Part shown: positions 7,689 through 16,976 of the stretch, piece after piece
Layout of the letters: every line of letters begins with the position of its first letter
How positions within the stretch are numbered: the first letter of the stretch is position 1
Assembly (NCBI RefSeq): GCF_015999245.1
Contig: NZ_JAEAMR010000006.1
Span: forward strand, 204,758-268,757
Direction of reading: 5' to 3'
Source: Streptomyces sp. AV19
GTDB taxonomy: Bacteria; Actinomycetota; Actinomycetes; Streptomycetales; Streptomycetaceae
DNA: 64,000 nucleotides
The notes under the pieces: model-generated
What the model was told of the DNA's origin: nothing
Database searches by the model: none
Seen by the model: the letters and a program-made list of their open reading frames with translations, nothing else
Made by a program: the position numbers and the translations under genes

Positions 7689-9263
7689 TCAGGCCGTGCT
7701 CTGCCGTTCGGCCAGGATCCGGGCCAGCTCGAATCGTTTGATCTTCATGGTGGCGGTCTTGGGCAGTTCCTCCTCCCGCCAGTGCACCGGTGGGGTCATG
7801 GGCGGCAGGGCGGCGGCCACCGCCCGCCAGGCCGCCTGGTCCAGCGGCCGGTCGTCCTTGGTGCACACCACGGGGACGGGCAGGCCGTCGGCGCCGCGGA
7901 CGATGACGACCTCGGTCAGGTCAGCGATCCCGGTCAGCAGCCGGTCCTCGGCGTCCAGGGTGCTGCCGAAGTCCTCGATGACGTCGACCTCGCGGTCCAG
8001 CAGGTGCACGCAGCCCCACCGGGTGCGGTAGCCGACGTCGCCGGTGCGCCACCAGCCGTCGGCCGAGAACTGGCCGTCGTGGCGCTCCTGTTCGCCGAGG
8101 TAGGTGACGAAGTGCGCCTTGCTGCGGACCTCGATGAAGCCGGGGGTGCGTGCGGAGGGCGGCCGGCCGTCGCGGCTGACGACGCGGACGGCGGTGGTTC
8201 CGACGAAGGGGAAGCCGACACAGCGGCCGTCGGCGTGGCGGGAGCGGTGGCGGGTGAAGCCGCGGCAGACGACGGGGCCGGTCTCGGTCTGGCCGTACAT
8301 CTGGCCGAAGAGCGGGGCGCGGCGGCGGGAGGCGGCCAGCATGCGGTGCACGGTGCGCGGATGGAGGGCGTCGAAGGTGCTGCTGAAGAGCTTGACGTTG
8401 GCGAAGGGGCGGCGGGGGTCGTCGGCCAGCGGCTCCCAGGCCATGAAGGAGTTGGGGTGCGCCTCGACGATGCCCGGGCGCATCCGGGCGAAGTGCTCGG
8501 CGGCCCGCTCGGGGTCCTCGTCCGCCAGCACCAGCATGGGCAGGCCGCGCAGCAGGGCGATGGCGAGCACGCTGATCATCCGGGAGTGGACGAACGAGGC
8601 GTGGATGGCGATGGTCTCCCGGCGCGGGACCACGGGGGTGAGGGCCGAGACCTGGAGGAGGTAGCGGATCTGCTGGGTCACTCCGGTGTGCACGGCGAGT
8701 TTGGGGACGCCGGTGGTGCCGGAGGTGTGGGTGATCAGCGCCGGCCGGTGCGGGGCGGTGACCACCGGGGCGATCCGCTCGGCGCCGGCCAGGGACTCCA
8801 GGCCGATGGCGCGCGGGTAGGAGCCGCGTACGACCAGCACCTGCTCGGCCTCGTCGAACACCGGCGGCGGCAGCTCGCGGTCGAGCTTCTCCCGGTCGGT
8901 GACGAGGAACGGCCGGTCCGCGCGGCGCAGCAGCTGGAGCACCGTCCCCCCGTCGAGCTGGGCGGAGAGCAGGACGGGCACCGCGCCGGCGCGGGCGGCG
9001 GCGAAGGCGAGCAGGGTGATGTCGAGGCTGTTGGACTTGTAGATCACGACCCGGTCGCCGGGCCGGACGCCCGCCGCCCACAGCCGGGAGGCCAGGTCGG
9101 CCACGAGGTCGGCCAGTTCGGCGACCGTGGTGCGGCGCCCCAGGTCCGGGGCGACGTCCAGGTCGTGGTCGAGGACCAGGACATTGGCCGGGTACCGGGC
9201 CGCCGCCCGCTCGACCAGCGTCCCCAGTCTGATGCCGCTGCGCGCCATGCGGTGAAGCACCAT
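7689..9263 (-). CDS. Acyl-adenylating enzyme (ANL superfamily, AMP-binding)
   Basis: A 524-residue stand-alone adenylation enzyme. The phosphate loop THTSGTTGVPK is at about 178-188, YGQTETGP is the A5 motif, GWWRTGDVGY is A7, and LPKTATMKIKR near residue 507 holds the catalytic A10 lysine. It should activate a carboxylic acid as the acyl-AMP. No carrier protein lies in the window, so the acyl group may pass to CoA or an amine. It is the first gene of the minus-strand arm and is divergent from a glutamine-synthetase-like ligase. ATG 9263 has GGGAG 11 bases upstream; ATG 9248 is an alternative. Confidence 0.88.
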   Translation of the reverse strand: MVLHRMARSGIRLGTLVERAAARYPANVLVLDHDLDVAPDLGRRTTVAELADLVADLASRLWAAGVRPGDRVVIYKSNSLDITLLAFAAARAGAVPVLLSAQLDGGTVLQLLRRADRPFLVTDREKLDRELPPPVFDEAEQVLVVRGSYPRAIGLESLAGAERIAPVVTAPHRPALITHTSGTTGVPKLAVHTGVTQQIRYLLQVSALTPVVPRRETIAIHASFVHSRMISVLAIALLRGLPMLVLADEDPERAAEHFARMRPGIVEAHPNSFMAWEPLADDPRRPFANVKLFSSTFDALHPRTVHRMLAASRRRAPLFGQMYGQTETGPVVCRGFTRHRSRHADGRCVGFPFVGTTAVRVVSRDGRPPSARTPGFIEVRSKAHFVTYLGEQERHDGQFSADGWWRTGDVGYRTRWGCVHLLDREVDVIEDFGSTLDAEDRLLTGIADLTEVVIVRGADGLPVPVVCTKDDRPLDQAAWRAVAAALPPMTPPVHWREEELPKTATMKIKRFELARILAERQSTA

Positions 9264-9672
9264 GAGCCCATCGCTCCCTTGGTCGGAACCTTAAATGCAC
9301 AGCGCCCGGGAACGGGGCCGTACGCGCTCTCCCCCGGGCGGCGAAACACCGTCCAACTCCCCGTTTGCCGGGCAGGAGTTGCGGGCCGCCCGGTGCTCCC
9401 GTCGGCATGGACGGGGAGCGAGCGGATGACGTGTTCCCCTGGCCCGTGGCGATATGCGGCGCGAGGGGAATGTCCCCCTAACGGGCTATCTGCCCCGGTG
9501 GTTGGCCGCGCGGGCCGCCGCACCGTGGCATAACGTGGTCCGGGGCCGGCGACACCGTGCCCCGCGGGGCACGCGTTCCGGCCCCGCCGACGGGCGGCGC
9601 GTACCGCCCGCCCCCATCCCACTCCGCGTCCGCCCGCCCGCCGGTCCGGCGACCACCCACGGGAGACCCGTC
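9264..9672. other. Divergent intergenic region between the adenylating enzyme and the GS-like ligase
   Basis: About 409 bases hold the promoters of two divergent arms of the presumed pathway. I see a small inverted repeat AGGGGA-ATG-TCCCCCT at 9464-9479 and a matching GTTCCCC at about 9432, which could be operator half-sites. No gene is convincing here. Confidence 0.4.
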
Positions 9673-11070
9673 ATGACGAGCGCAGCCACCCAGTCCGTGC
9701 TGGACGAGCACTACGAACGCAACGGCGACCAGGCCGCGATCGAGGCGGTCCGGGCACGCATCGCCGAGGCGGGCGTGGAGTACGTCTACTACCAGGTGGT
9801 CACCCTCACCGGCCGGGTGGTCGGCAAGGTGGCACCCGCCGCGGAGCTGGTGCGCAACGTCGAGAACGGGCTGCGCGCGCACCCCGGCGTCCTCGCCGAC
9901 CTCCAGATGGACGCGGCCGGCATGATGCTCGCCGGCCACCCCGAGCGCGGCGAGTGCGTGGTGATGCCGGACCTGGACTCCTTCGCCGTCCTGCCCTGGG
10001 ACCGGCGCACCGGCTTCTTCTTCTGCCGCATGTACGAGCCGTCCGGCGCGCCGGAGGGGGCGGGCGGGCAGCCGATGCCGCTGGACGCGCGCGGCAGTCT
10101 GGCCCGGGCGCACGCCGCGTTCACCGCCCGCACCGGGCTGGAGCTGCGCAGCGGCTGCGAGCCGGAGGCCACCTGGACGGTGCCGGGGATGTCCGCCGAG
10201 CACGTGCCCGGCACCCCGCACCCGATGTACCACGTGGGCCAGCTGGAACAGCTGCGGCCGGTCTACCAGAAGGTCATGTCCTACGGGCGCGAGCTCGGCT
10301 TCGAGATGATCGAGAGCAACTGCGAGGGGCCCGGCCAGCTGGAGCTCAACTGGATGTTCGACCGCGCCGACCGGACCGCGGACCGGCTGGTGCTGCACCG
10401 CCTGATCTGCCGCCAGGTGGCCCGCGAGCTGGGCGCGACGGTCACGTTCATGCCCAAGCCCGCCGAGGACCGCCTCGGCAACGGCTGCCACCACAACATC
10501 AGCCTCTGGGAGGGCGACCGCAACATCCTGCTGGACCCCGGGACGTCCGGGCTGCACCTCAGCCAGATCGGGCGGCACGCGCTGGGCGGCGTCCTCGCCC
10601 ACTCTGCGGCGGCCGCGGCGGTGATGGCGCCGACGGTCAACTCCTACAAACGCTTCGTCGCCACCGGCCAGTTCGCCCCCCAGGAGATCAACTGGGGGAT
10701 GGACAACAAGACCTGTGCCGTACGCCTGCCCGCCGCCGGGCGGCTGGAGGTCAAGTCCCCCGACGCCATGGTCAATCCCTACCTCTCCCACGCCGCGATC
10801 ATCGCCTCCATCGAGGACGGGCTGAAGAACAGCATCGACCCGGGCCCGGCCCGCGGCAGCGCCGACGGCCCCGGCCCCAACCGGTTCGGGACGCTGCCGC
10901 TGGCCCTCAACGAGGCGCTGGACCTCTTCGCCGCCGACCAGGTGCTGATCCAGGGCATCGGCCCCGAACTGACCGATCTGTTCCTGCGGATGAAGCGCCA
11001 GGAGTGGGCCCGCTTCTGCGGCGCCGTCACCGACTGGGAGCACGCGATGTACGGCGCCGAAGGCTGCTGA
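9673..11070 (+). CDS. Glutamine-synthetase-like ligase
   Basis: A 465-residue member of the glutamine synthetase superfamily, close in length to GlnA-type enzymes. Visible signatures are a metal/glutamate region ESNCEGPGQLELN, a nucleotide-proximal GNGCHHNISLW (counterpart of GNGSGMHxHxSL), and the late block RLEVKSPDAMVNPYLS. Such divergent GS proteins make gamma-glutamyl amides or other amide bonds from an amine and a carboxylate with ATP. The setting beside an adenylating enzyme, a monooxygenase and an O-methyltransferase argues for a biosynthetic role rather than ammonia assimilation. ATG 9673 follows GGGAG. It opens a plus-strand operon with the next two genes. Confidence 0.85.
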   Translation: MTSAATQSVLDEHYERNGDQAAIEAVRARIAEAGVEYVYYQVVTLTGRVVGKVAPAAELVRNVENGLRAHPGVLADLQMDAAGMMLAGHPERGECVVMPDLDSFAVLPWDRRTGFFFCRMYEPSGAPEGAGGQPMPLDARGSLARAHAAFTARTGLELRSGCEPEATWTVPGMSAEHVPGTPHPMYHVGQLEQLRPVYQKVMSYGRELGFEMIESNCEGPGQLELNWMFDRADRTADRLVLHRLICRQVARELGATVTFMPKPAEDRLGNGCHHNISLWEGDRNILLDPGTSGLHLSQIGRHALGGVLAHSAAAAAVMAPTVNSYKRFVATGQFAPQEINWGMDNKTCAVRLPAAGRLEVKSPDAMVNPYLSHAAIIASIEDGLKNSIDPGPARGSADGPGPNRFGTLPLALNEALDLFAADQVLIQGIGPELTDLFLRMKRQEWARFCGAVTDWEHAMYGAEGC

Positions 11071-11075
11071 CGGCC

Positions 11076-12254
11076 GTGTCCGGGATCCTGATCATCGGCG
11101 GCGGGGTCGCCGGGACCGCCACGGGCCTGGCCCTCGACCGGGCCGGTTTCGAGGTCACCGTCCACGAGGCGCACCCGAGGGCCGGCGCGGACATCGGGGC
11201 GTTCCTCACCCTGGCGAGCAACGGCATGCAGGCGCTCGCGCAGCTCGGGGCGGCCGCGCCGGTGACCGGCCACGGCTTCCCGGTGACCGGCATGCGCTTC
11301 GTCGACGAGAGCGGGGCGCGGCTGGAGTCCGTGCCGCTGGGCGAGGACGATCCGCTGCTGCGCTACCGCTGCATGCGCCGCGCCGAGCTGGGCGCAGCGC
11401 TCCAGGAGGAGGCCCACCGGCGCGGGGTGCCGATCCGCTACTCGTCCCGCCTGGTCTCCGTGGAGGAGGACGACAAGGGCGTCACCGCCCGCTTCGCCGA
11501 CGGCAGTTCGGCCACCGGCGACCTGCTCGTGGGGGCCGACGGGCTGCGCTCCGCCGTCCGCGCGCACCTGGACCCGGCGGCACTGCCGGTCTACGCGGGC
11601 CAGAGCATCTTCTACGGCTACACCCGCGACCCGGCGGCCGGCGCCTGCCTCGAACCGGACACCCTCACCATGGTCAGGGGCGGCCGGGTGCTGTTCGGCT
11701 GCCTGGTGTCGCCCCTCGGGGAGACCTTCTGGTTCGCCCGGCTGCGGGGCCCGGCGGTCAGTGCCGAGGAGGCCGCCGTCACCCCGCCGGGCACCTGGCG
11801 GGACCGCCTCGTCGCCCTGCTGCGCCCGGACCGCTCCCCCGCCGCCGACATCGTGCGGGCCACCGAGGACAAGCTGATGGTGACCAACGCCGTGCGCCTG
11901 ACCTCCGGCATCCGCTGGCGGAGCCGGCGGGTCGTGCTCGTCGGCGACGCCGCCCACGCCGCGCCGCCGGCCACCGGGCAGGGCGCGTCGATGGCGTTCG
12001 AGGACGCCGTCGTCCTGGCGAAGGCGCTGCGCGACGCCCCGGACCGGCAGGCGGCGCTGGACCTCTACGAACACCACCGCAGGCCGCGCGCGGAGCGGAA
12101 CATCGCCGTGAGCGCCCTGCTCACCGCCAGCGGCCCCCCGGACTGGATCTCCATCGCGAACGCCCGGGGAGGCCGCAGCACGCTGCGCCGCCTCTCCCAC
12201 CTCGACGAGGGCCTGCTGCGGCTCCTCGACTGGGCGACGCCCCTGACCGTATGA
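11076..12254 (+). CDS. FAD-dependent monooxygenase
   Basis: A 392-residue group A flavoprotein monooxygenase. It starts almost at once with IIGGGVAGTATGLAL, the FAD Rossmann loop. The second FAD motif, GDAAHAAPPATGQGAS followed by MAFEDAVVLA, comes near residue 289. The family hydroxylates aromatic or activated ring systems using NAD(P)H and O2. The GTG at 11076 lies 5 bases after the ligase stop, and the stop overlaps the following methyltransferase ATG (ATGA). Order and coupling point to hydroxylation followed by O-methylation of the same intermediate, which is inference. Confidence 0.88.
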   Translation: MSGILIIGGGVAGTATGLALDRAGFEVTVHEAHPRAGADIGAFLTLASNGMQALAQLGAAAPVTGHGFPVTGMRFVDESGARLESVPLGEDDPLLRYRCMRRAELGAALQEEAHRRGVPIRYSSRLVSVEEDDKGVTARFADGSSATGDLLVGADGLRSAVRAHLDPAALPVYAGQSIFYGYTRDPAAGACLEPDTLTMVRGGRVLFGCLVSPLGETFWFARLRGPAVSAEEAAVTPPGTWRDRLVALLRPDRSPAADIVRATEDKLMVTNAVRLTSGIRWRSRRVVLVGDAAHAAPPATGQGASMAFEDAVVLAKALRDAPDRQAALDLYEHHRRPRAERNIAVSALLTASGPPDWISIANARGGRSTLRRLSHLDEGLLRLLDWATPLTV

Positions 12255-13285
12255 AAGGAAGCACGAAGGGCATGGACGAGGCGGAAGTGAAGGAAGAGCG
12301 GCGGCGCCTGGCCGAGCTGTTCGACGTCGCACCCGGCAGGATCCTGCACGCCCTGTGCACCCTGGCCGTCCCCGACCTGGTTCCGCCCGAGGGCATCGGG
12401 ATGGACCGGCTCGCCTCGGCCGCCGAGGCGGACCCCGGCCGGCTGGCACGGCTGGTGCTGGCCGCCGAGACGCTCGGCGTGCTGCGCGTCGACGCGTCCG
12501 GGACGGTCCGCCTGACCGACGGGGGGCGGCTGCTGCGCTCCGACCACCCCGACACCCTGCGGCCGGAGTTCGCGGAGATCGACATGTTCCTGGGCTGGGG
12601 CGCCTTCGCCGAGTGCGTGGCGCACGGCGGCACCAGCTACGAACGGGCCCGCGGCGGCGCGCTGTTCGAGCGCATCAGCCGGGACCCCGCGTCCCTGAAC
12701 GCCTTCCACGCCTACATGCGCACGCGGGCCGTCCAGCTGTACGCGCCGCTCGTCCCGTACCTGTCCAAGCGCGGCTTCCGCAGCGTCGTGGACGTGGCGG
12801 GCGGCACGGGCGGCCTCACCGAACTGCTGCTCGCCGCCGACGACGCGCTGCGGGTCACCCTGCTCGACCGGCCCGAGGTCGTCGACCTGGTCCCGCACGC
12901 CACCCGCGCCCGCTTCGGCGAACGCCTGGTCCTGCACCCCGGCGACATGCTGCGCTCCGACCTGCCCCCGGGGCACGACGCCTGCATGCTGGGCAGCGTG
13001 CTGCACGACTGGGCCGACGACGAGGCCGTCGCCGTCCTGCGCCGCTGCCACCGGGCCCTGGACGACGGCGGCAGGATCGTCCTGCTGGAGCGCGTGCTGT
13101 CCGAACGGGGGCCGGACCAGGGGCGGTTGGCGGACATCTGGATGATGGCCATCACCGGCGGCCAGGAGCGCACCCTGGCCCGGTGGAACGCCCTCGCCGC
13201 CGCCGCGGGACTGGTCATCGACGACGTCCACGACGCGGACGGCGAGGTGTCGGCGCTGGTGCTGGTGCCGGACGGGGCGTCCTGA
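12251..13285 (+). CDS. O-methyltransferase (SAM-dependent, plant-type/PF00891-like)
   Basis: A 344-residue enzyme with an N-terminal dimerisation helix-wing (LAELFDVAPGRILHAL) and the SAM loop VVDVAGGTGGLT. The LHDWADDEAVAVLR segment carries the catalytic His of family-2 O-methyltransferases, and DDGGRIVLLE follows. It should methylate a hydroxyl, plausibly one made by the upstream monooxygenase. ATG 12251 overlaps the previous stop. ATG 12272, with AAGGAAG upstream, would give a protein seven residues shorter and is possible. It ends 3 bases from the end of the convergent LLM gene, leaving no room for a conventional terminator. Confidence 0.88.
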   Translation: MKGSTKGMDEAEVKEERRRLAELFDVAPGRILHALCTLAVPDLVPPEGIGMDRLASAAEADPGRLARLVLAAETLGVLRVDASGTVRLTDGGRLLRSDHPDTLRPEFAEIDMFLGWGAFAECVAHGGTSYERARGGALFERISRDPASLNAFHAYMRTRAVQLYAPLVPYLSKRGFRSVVDVAGGTGGLTELLLAADDALRVTLLDRPEVVDLVPHATRARFGERLVLHPGDMLRSDLPPGHDACMLGSVLHDWADDEAVAVLRRCHRALDDGGRIVLLERVLSERGPDQGRLADIWMMAITGGQERTLARWNALAAAAGLVIDDVHDADGEVSALVLVPDGAS

Positions 13286-13288
13286 GGG

Positions 13289-14179
13289 TCAGCCGGCGAG
13301 CTGCCCGGCGGCCTCGGTGACGATCTTCTCGAAGGTCTCCTGGCAGCCGTCGAACATCGTGCCGGGCACCGGCCAGTGCAGCACCACCTCGGTGATGCCG
13401 AGGCCGGAGAAGCGGCCGGCCAGATCCACGAACGCGTCGACCGACGCCTGCCAGGGGTCCTTGGTGAAGCCGGTCAGATAGACCTTCTCCAGGTCGCCGG
13501 GTTCGCGGTCGAGCGCGGCGCACGCCTCGTTCAGGCGGGTCACCTGGTCGCGCACGGACGCGGCGGCCGCGTCCCCGCTCTGCTCGGCGGCGTGCCACCG
13601 GTCGCCGAAGGTCGCCCAGCCCTGCCCGTGCCGGGCGGTCAGGGCGAGGCCGCGCGGGCCGGTGGCCGCCACGGTGAACGGGATGCGGGGGCGCTGGACG
13701 CAGCCGGGGATCATCGGGGCCTCGACGGCCGAGTAGTGGGTGCCCCGGGAGGTGGTGGCGGGCCGGGTGAGCAGCCGGTCCAGCAGCGGCAGGAACTCGG
13801 CGAACCGGTCGGCCCGTTCGCGCGGGGTCCAGGCCCGCTGCCCCAGGATCGTGGTGTCGTAGCCCTCGCCGCCGGCGCCGATCCCGGCGGTGACCCGGCC
13901 GCCGGAGATGTCGTCCAGGCTCATCAGGTCCTGGGCCAGGGTCACGGGGTGGCGGAAGTTGGGCGAGGCGACCATGGTGCCCAGCCGGATCCGCGAGGTG
14001 ACGAGGGCCGCCGCGGTCAGGGTGGGGACGGCGCCGAGCCACGGGCCGCCGCGGAAGCTGCGCCAGGCCAGGTGGTCGAAGGTGTAGGCGGCGTGCAGCC
14101 CGAGCTCTTCCGCGCGGCGCCAGTGCTCCTGCGCGGTGGGCCAGCGGTACACGGGGAGGATGACGGTACTGATGCGCAT
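13289..14179 (-). CDS. LLM-class F420-dependent oxidoreductase
   Basis: A 296-residue luciferase-like monooxygenase. It shows the standard pattern: an N-terminal strand with RAEELGLHAAYTFDH, then RIRLGTMVASPNFRHPVTLAQ, the SGGRVTAGIGAGG loop, and a C-terminal KVYLTGF. In actinomycetes this branch mostly uses F420 rather than FMN for hydride transfer. No start ambiguity is apparent (ATG 14179). It faces the methyltransferase tail to tail and may add a reduction step to the same pathway, but the opposite orientation leaves that open. Confidence 0.85.
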   Translation of the reverse strand: MRISTVILPVYRWPTAQEHWRRAEELGLHAAYTFDHLAWRSFRGGPWLGAVPTLTAAALVTSRIRLGTMVASPNFRHPVTLAQDLMSLDDISGGRVTAGIGAGGEGYDTTILGQRAWTPRERADRFAEFLPLLDRLLTRPATTSRGTHYSAVEAPMIPGCVQRPRIPFTVAATGPRGLALTARHGQGWATFGDRWHAAEQSGDAAAASVRDQVTRLNEACAALDREPGDLEKVYLTGFTKDPWQASVDAFVDLAGRFSGLGITEVVLHWPVPGTMFDGCQETFEKIVTEAAGQLAG

Positions 14180-14410
14180 CCGGTCAGGCTAGGAGCGCCG
14201 ACGGGCGGGGCCCGGCACGCCGCGCGCGCCGTCACCGGTTCGGCCGCGCGCCCGGTGACGTCCCCGGTCCGCCGCGCCTCTCAGTCGTTCGGGTGGAATC
14301 CGGCCGCCGGACGGGGGACCCGGGGCGTGACGCTGGCAGGGTCGCTCCTGTCGCCGCCGGGGCGGGAACCGGCTGATGCGAGAACTGCGAGAACGGAGAG
14401 CGTGGCTTCC

Positions 14411-14806
14411 ATGGGCTTCACGGGGACGAGGGTTCGACAGGCGCTGCGGGCGGGGCTGGGCACGGCCGGGGCGGTGGCGCTCCTGTTCGCCGGGGCGCCG
14501 TCGGCGGACGCGGGGGCGCGGGGGTGCAACCACCGCACGTGCATCTCCGTCCAGGGCGGCGGGCTGCGCGTCGACTCGGTGTCGGCCTCGACCACGTGGA
14601 ACGGCGACTTCACCGGGCACTTCCACATCTGGGGCGGCGGCCTGGACACCAACAGCCGGAAGGGCTTCTGGGGTTACCACCAGCAGTTCACCGTCCGCGT
14701 GGGGCGCGACCTGCCGAACCGCTCGGTGGTCTGCGCCGAGGGCTGGGAGCACGTCGACGGCGGCTTCCAGTCCCGTGGCCGCGCCTGCGAGGAGATCCAC
14801 CTCTGA
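14411..14806 (+). CDS. Small secreted cysteine-containing protein
   Basis: A 131-residue protein starting with basic residues, a hydrophobic core (AGLGTAGAVALLFAGA) and a likely signal-peptidase site after SADA. The mature part is about 100 residues with four cysteines (two in GCNHRTC, then VVCAEG and RACEE) that could form two disulfides. It is rich in Gly/Trp beta segments (GDFTGHFHIWGGG). It resembles exported Streptomyces proteins of unknown function. GTG 14402 is an alternative start three codons earlier. It is flanked by unrelated genes and gives no pathway clue. Confidence 0.65.
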   Translation: MGFTGTRVRQALRAGLGTAGAVALLFAGAPSADAGARGCNHRTCISVQGGGLRVDSVSASTTWNGDFTGHFHIWGGGLDTNSRKGFWGYHQQFTVRVGRDLPNRSVVCAEGWEHVDGGFQSRGRACEEIHL

Positions 14807-14850
14807 CCCTGCCGTCCGGCCGCCCCCGGGCACCCCGCATCATGGCTGCC

Positions 14851-15303
14851 ATGAGCACGCAGCAGCCCAGCACGGAAGCCGTCCTCGCCGCGGTCCGCGA
14901 CGTCGCGGCGGAGCACGACCGCGTCGTGACCGGGATCGAGCACGACATCGGGGCCGACCGGGTGGCCCGCCGCACCGGCGCGCCGCTGTTCGCGGTCACC
15001 GATCCCGACGGGTCGCTGCCGCACCAGGCGTACGTGGAGCTGGCCGGCCCGCCGGCGGTCGAGCTGACGGTCCACCCCGAGGGGGACACCCGGATCGTCG
15101 TGGAGGGGGTCGAGTTCCCGGACGTCGCGCACGAGCACGTGGGGGCCTTCCTGCGCGCGGTGTACGCGGGGAGGGTCCGGGTGAAGACCCGCTTCTTCCC
15201 TCCGGCCACGTCCCTGGCCGTCCCGCTGCCCGGCGACGTGACCTACAAGGAGACCGCGGGCCTGCCGCTCTCCCCCTGGCTGATGGCGCTCGCGCGCCGG
15301 TAG
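14851..15303 (+). CDS. Unrecognised 150-residue protein
   Basis: A soluble acidic protein with a helical N-terminus (TEAVLAAVRDVAAEHDRVV) followed by alternating strands and a late VYAGRVRVKTRFFPP segment. I do not recognise a family. The fold pattern and size are like small alpha/beta proteins that act as chaperones or immunity factors, but nothing supports a specific role. ATG 14842, three codons upstream, is also possible; neither start has a clear ribosome site. It lies 44 bases after the secreted-protein gene. Confidence 0.5.
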   Translation: MSTQQPSTEAVLAAVRDVAAEHDRVVTGIEHDIGADRVARRTGAPLFAVTDPDGSLPHQAYVELAGPPAVELTVHPEGDTRIVVEGVEFPDVAHEHVGAFLRAVYAGRVRVKTRFFPPATSLAVPLPGDVTYKETAGLPLSPWLMALARR

Positions 15304-15694
15304 GCGGGCGGACCGGAACTCTCCCAAGTGGTCCGTGTCGCACAGGAGTTCACCCACCCGGCCCGCGGGGCGCGGTGCCGACGTACCCCTGAGCGGGCGC
15401 CCGCACCGGACCGCGCGGCCCAACTGGCCCTCCGTGCCCGCGCGCACAGCGACGGCATCGCTCCCCGCGCCGCCGGGCGACCGGAACCGGCCGGGCACGC
15501 GGAGGGCCGTGCGACCGCGCACACGATATGACGGCGCGCGTCCGGGGCGCGCGGAGCCCGTTCGCGGTGTCCGCGCGCGGGCGCCGCGTCCCCCGATGCC
15601 CCCGCGCGGGCGGCGCCCTGCCGGAACCGCCCCCTTCCGGGCGCCGCGCGGGACAGAATGTTCGCGATTGCCCACCGGCCGGCGAGGGGGAAGC
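15304..15694. other. Intergenic region without a supportable gene
   Basis: About 390 very GC-rich bases. All frames open here are arginine/alanine-rich shadows. A possible promoter lies before the GTG at 15695, but I see no clear -10 element or hairpin. Confidence 0.4.
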
Positions 15695-16825
15695 GTGGAC
15701 GGACCAGCGGCACACCCAAGGCTCAGGCTCGGCGACGTCGCCGTGATGCCGACGGCCGAGCTGATCCCGCTCTTCGAGCGGAGTTTCACGGCCCTGGTGA
15801 CGGTGGCCATCGCCGAGGCGACGATGCGCGTCCCGTCGTCCACCCGGCGGCTGCTGCGCCGCCGCGAGTGGCACCTCGACTGGCTGGACGCCCTCAAGTA
15901 CGCGGAGGGCGAGCTCCAGGTGTCGGTGGAGCGGATGCTGTGCACCGGCGATCCGCGCGCCACCCGCAACGAGTACCGGCTGCGCCGGGTGCGGAGCACC
16001 CTGACCGCCGCCCATCGCGTCGCGGCCGACTTCCGGCGGCGCGCGCACCAGGGCGGGCTGCTGCGCTCGCCGATGCGGGACGCCTGCCACACCGCCCGCA
16101 ACTGGCTGTCGAAGCTGCACCCGGACGATTTCGCCAAGTTCCTGGCGGAGGAGCGCGCGGCGCACGGCCTCGCTCCCCTGGAGGAGCCGGCCGCCAGGGA
16201 CGTCTACGACTCGATCGAACTGGCCTACCGGCGCGGCTGGATCGAGGCCCCGCTCACCCCCGGGGTGAGCGGCCTGCTGACCGCCCCGCCGCGCACGGTG
16301 CGCGACGCCGCGGCCGACGACGCCCGCCGCCAGGAGGGCCGCGAGCCGGCCCTGTTCCATCCGCTGCTGCTGCGCCGGTGGGACCAGGCGCTGCGGGAGC
16401 TGGCGAAGATGACGTTCCCGCTGGCGGGCGCCGGGAGCCCGTGCGCGCTCGGTCCGCTGCCGCCCACGGCCGCGTCGCTGCCGCACGGCGAGCTGTTCCG
16501 GCTGCTCAACGCCCGGCGTTTCATGGCCGCCGTGCTCCAGCGGCGCGTCGAGTGCGGCCACCGCACCCGGCACGTGGCCGCGGCCGCCGGGCGGGCGGGC
16601 CAGGAGGACCCGCGGTGCGTGGCGGACGCCGAGGCCCGCGATCGTGCGGGCCGGCGGCTGGCGGAGGTGTACTCCGAGGAATACGCCTGGATCCGGGCGC
16701 AGTTGGCCCCCTACGAGTACCGGCCGGGGCTGCTGGACCGGGAGTTACTCGACGTGGAGGCGCGCGCGGCGGTCAAGCGCCGGGTGACGGAGGCGCTGGC
16801 CGACGGCTCGTGGCGCACCCACTGA
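15695..16825 (+). CDS. Unrecognised 376-residue protein
   Basis: GTG 15695 follows GAGGGGGAAGC, the best ribosome site in the frame; ATG 15746 would remove 17 residues. The protein is mostly helical, with many arginine/glutamate pairs (STRRLLRRREWHLDWLDALKYAEGELQ) and no membrane segment, signal peptide or familiar motif. It could be a helical regulatory or binding protein. The following gene (151 bases later, same strand) is also of unknown type, so the two may form a unit. Confidence 0.55.
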   Translation: MDGPAAHPRLRLGDVAVMPTAELIPLFERSFTALVTVAIAEATMRVPSSTRRLLRRREWHLDWLDALKYAEGELQVSVERMLCTGDPRATRNEYRLRRVRSTLTAAHRVAADFRRRAHQGGLLRSPMRDACHTARNWLSKLHPDDFAKFLAEERAAHGLAPLEEPAARDVYDSIELAYRRGWIEAPLTPGVSGLLTAPPRTVRDAAADDARRQEGREPALFHPLLLRRWDQALRELAKMTFPLAGAGSPCALGPLPPTAASLPHGELFRLLNARRFMAAVLQRRVECGHRTRHVAAAAGRAGQEDPRCVADAEARDRAGRRLAEVYSEEYAWIRAQLAPYEYRPGLLDRELLDVEARAAVKRRVTEALADGSWRTH

Positions 16826-16976
16826 CCCGCCCGTCCCACCGCTTCGCCCGTTTCCCCCGCCGAAGTGCCGTACGTCCAAAATTCCATGCGTCAGCGGCGG
16901 TTCGCATGGAAAGGCTTCTCCGCGTCGGCGGCCGGTGGACAGCCGGTCGGCAAGCGGAAAGGTCGGGGGGCCGCGC

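Noticed and set aside
15328..15746. Small ORFs in the gap before 15695
   Set aside because: All are Arg/Ala-rich with poor starts and overlap each other in different frames.
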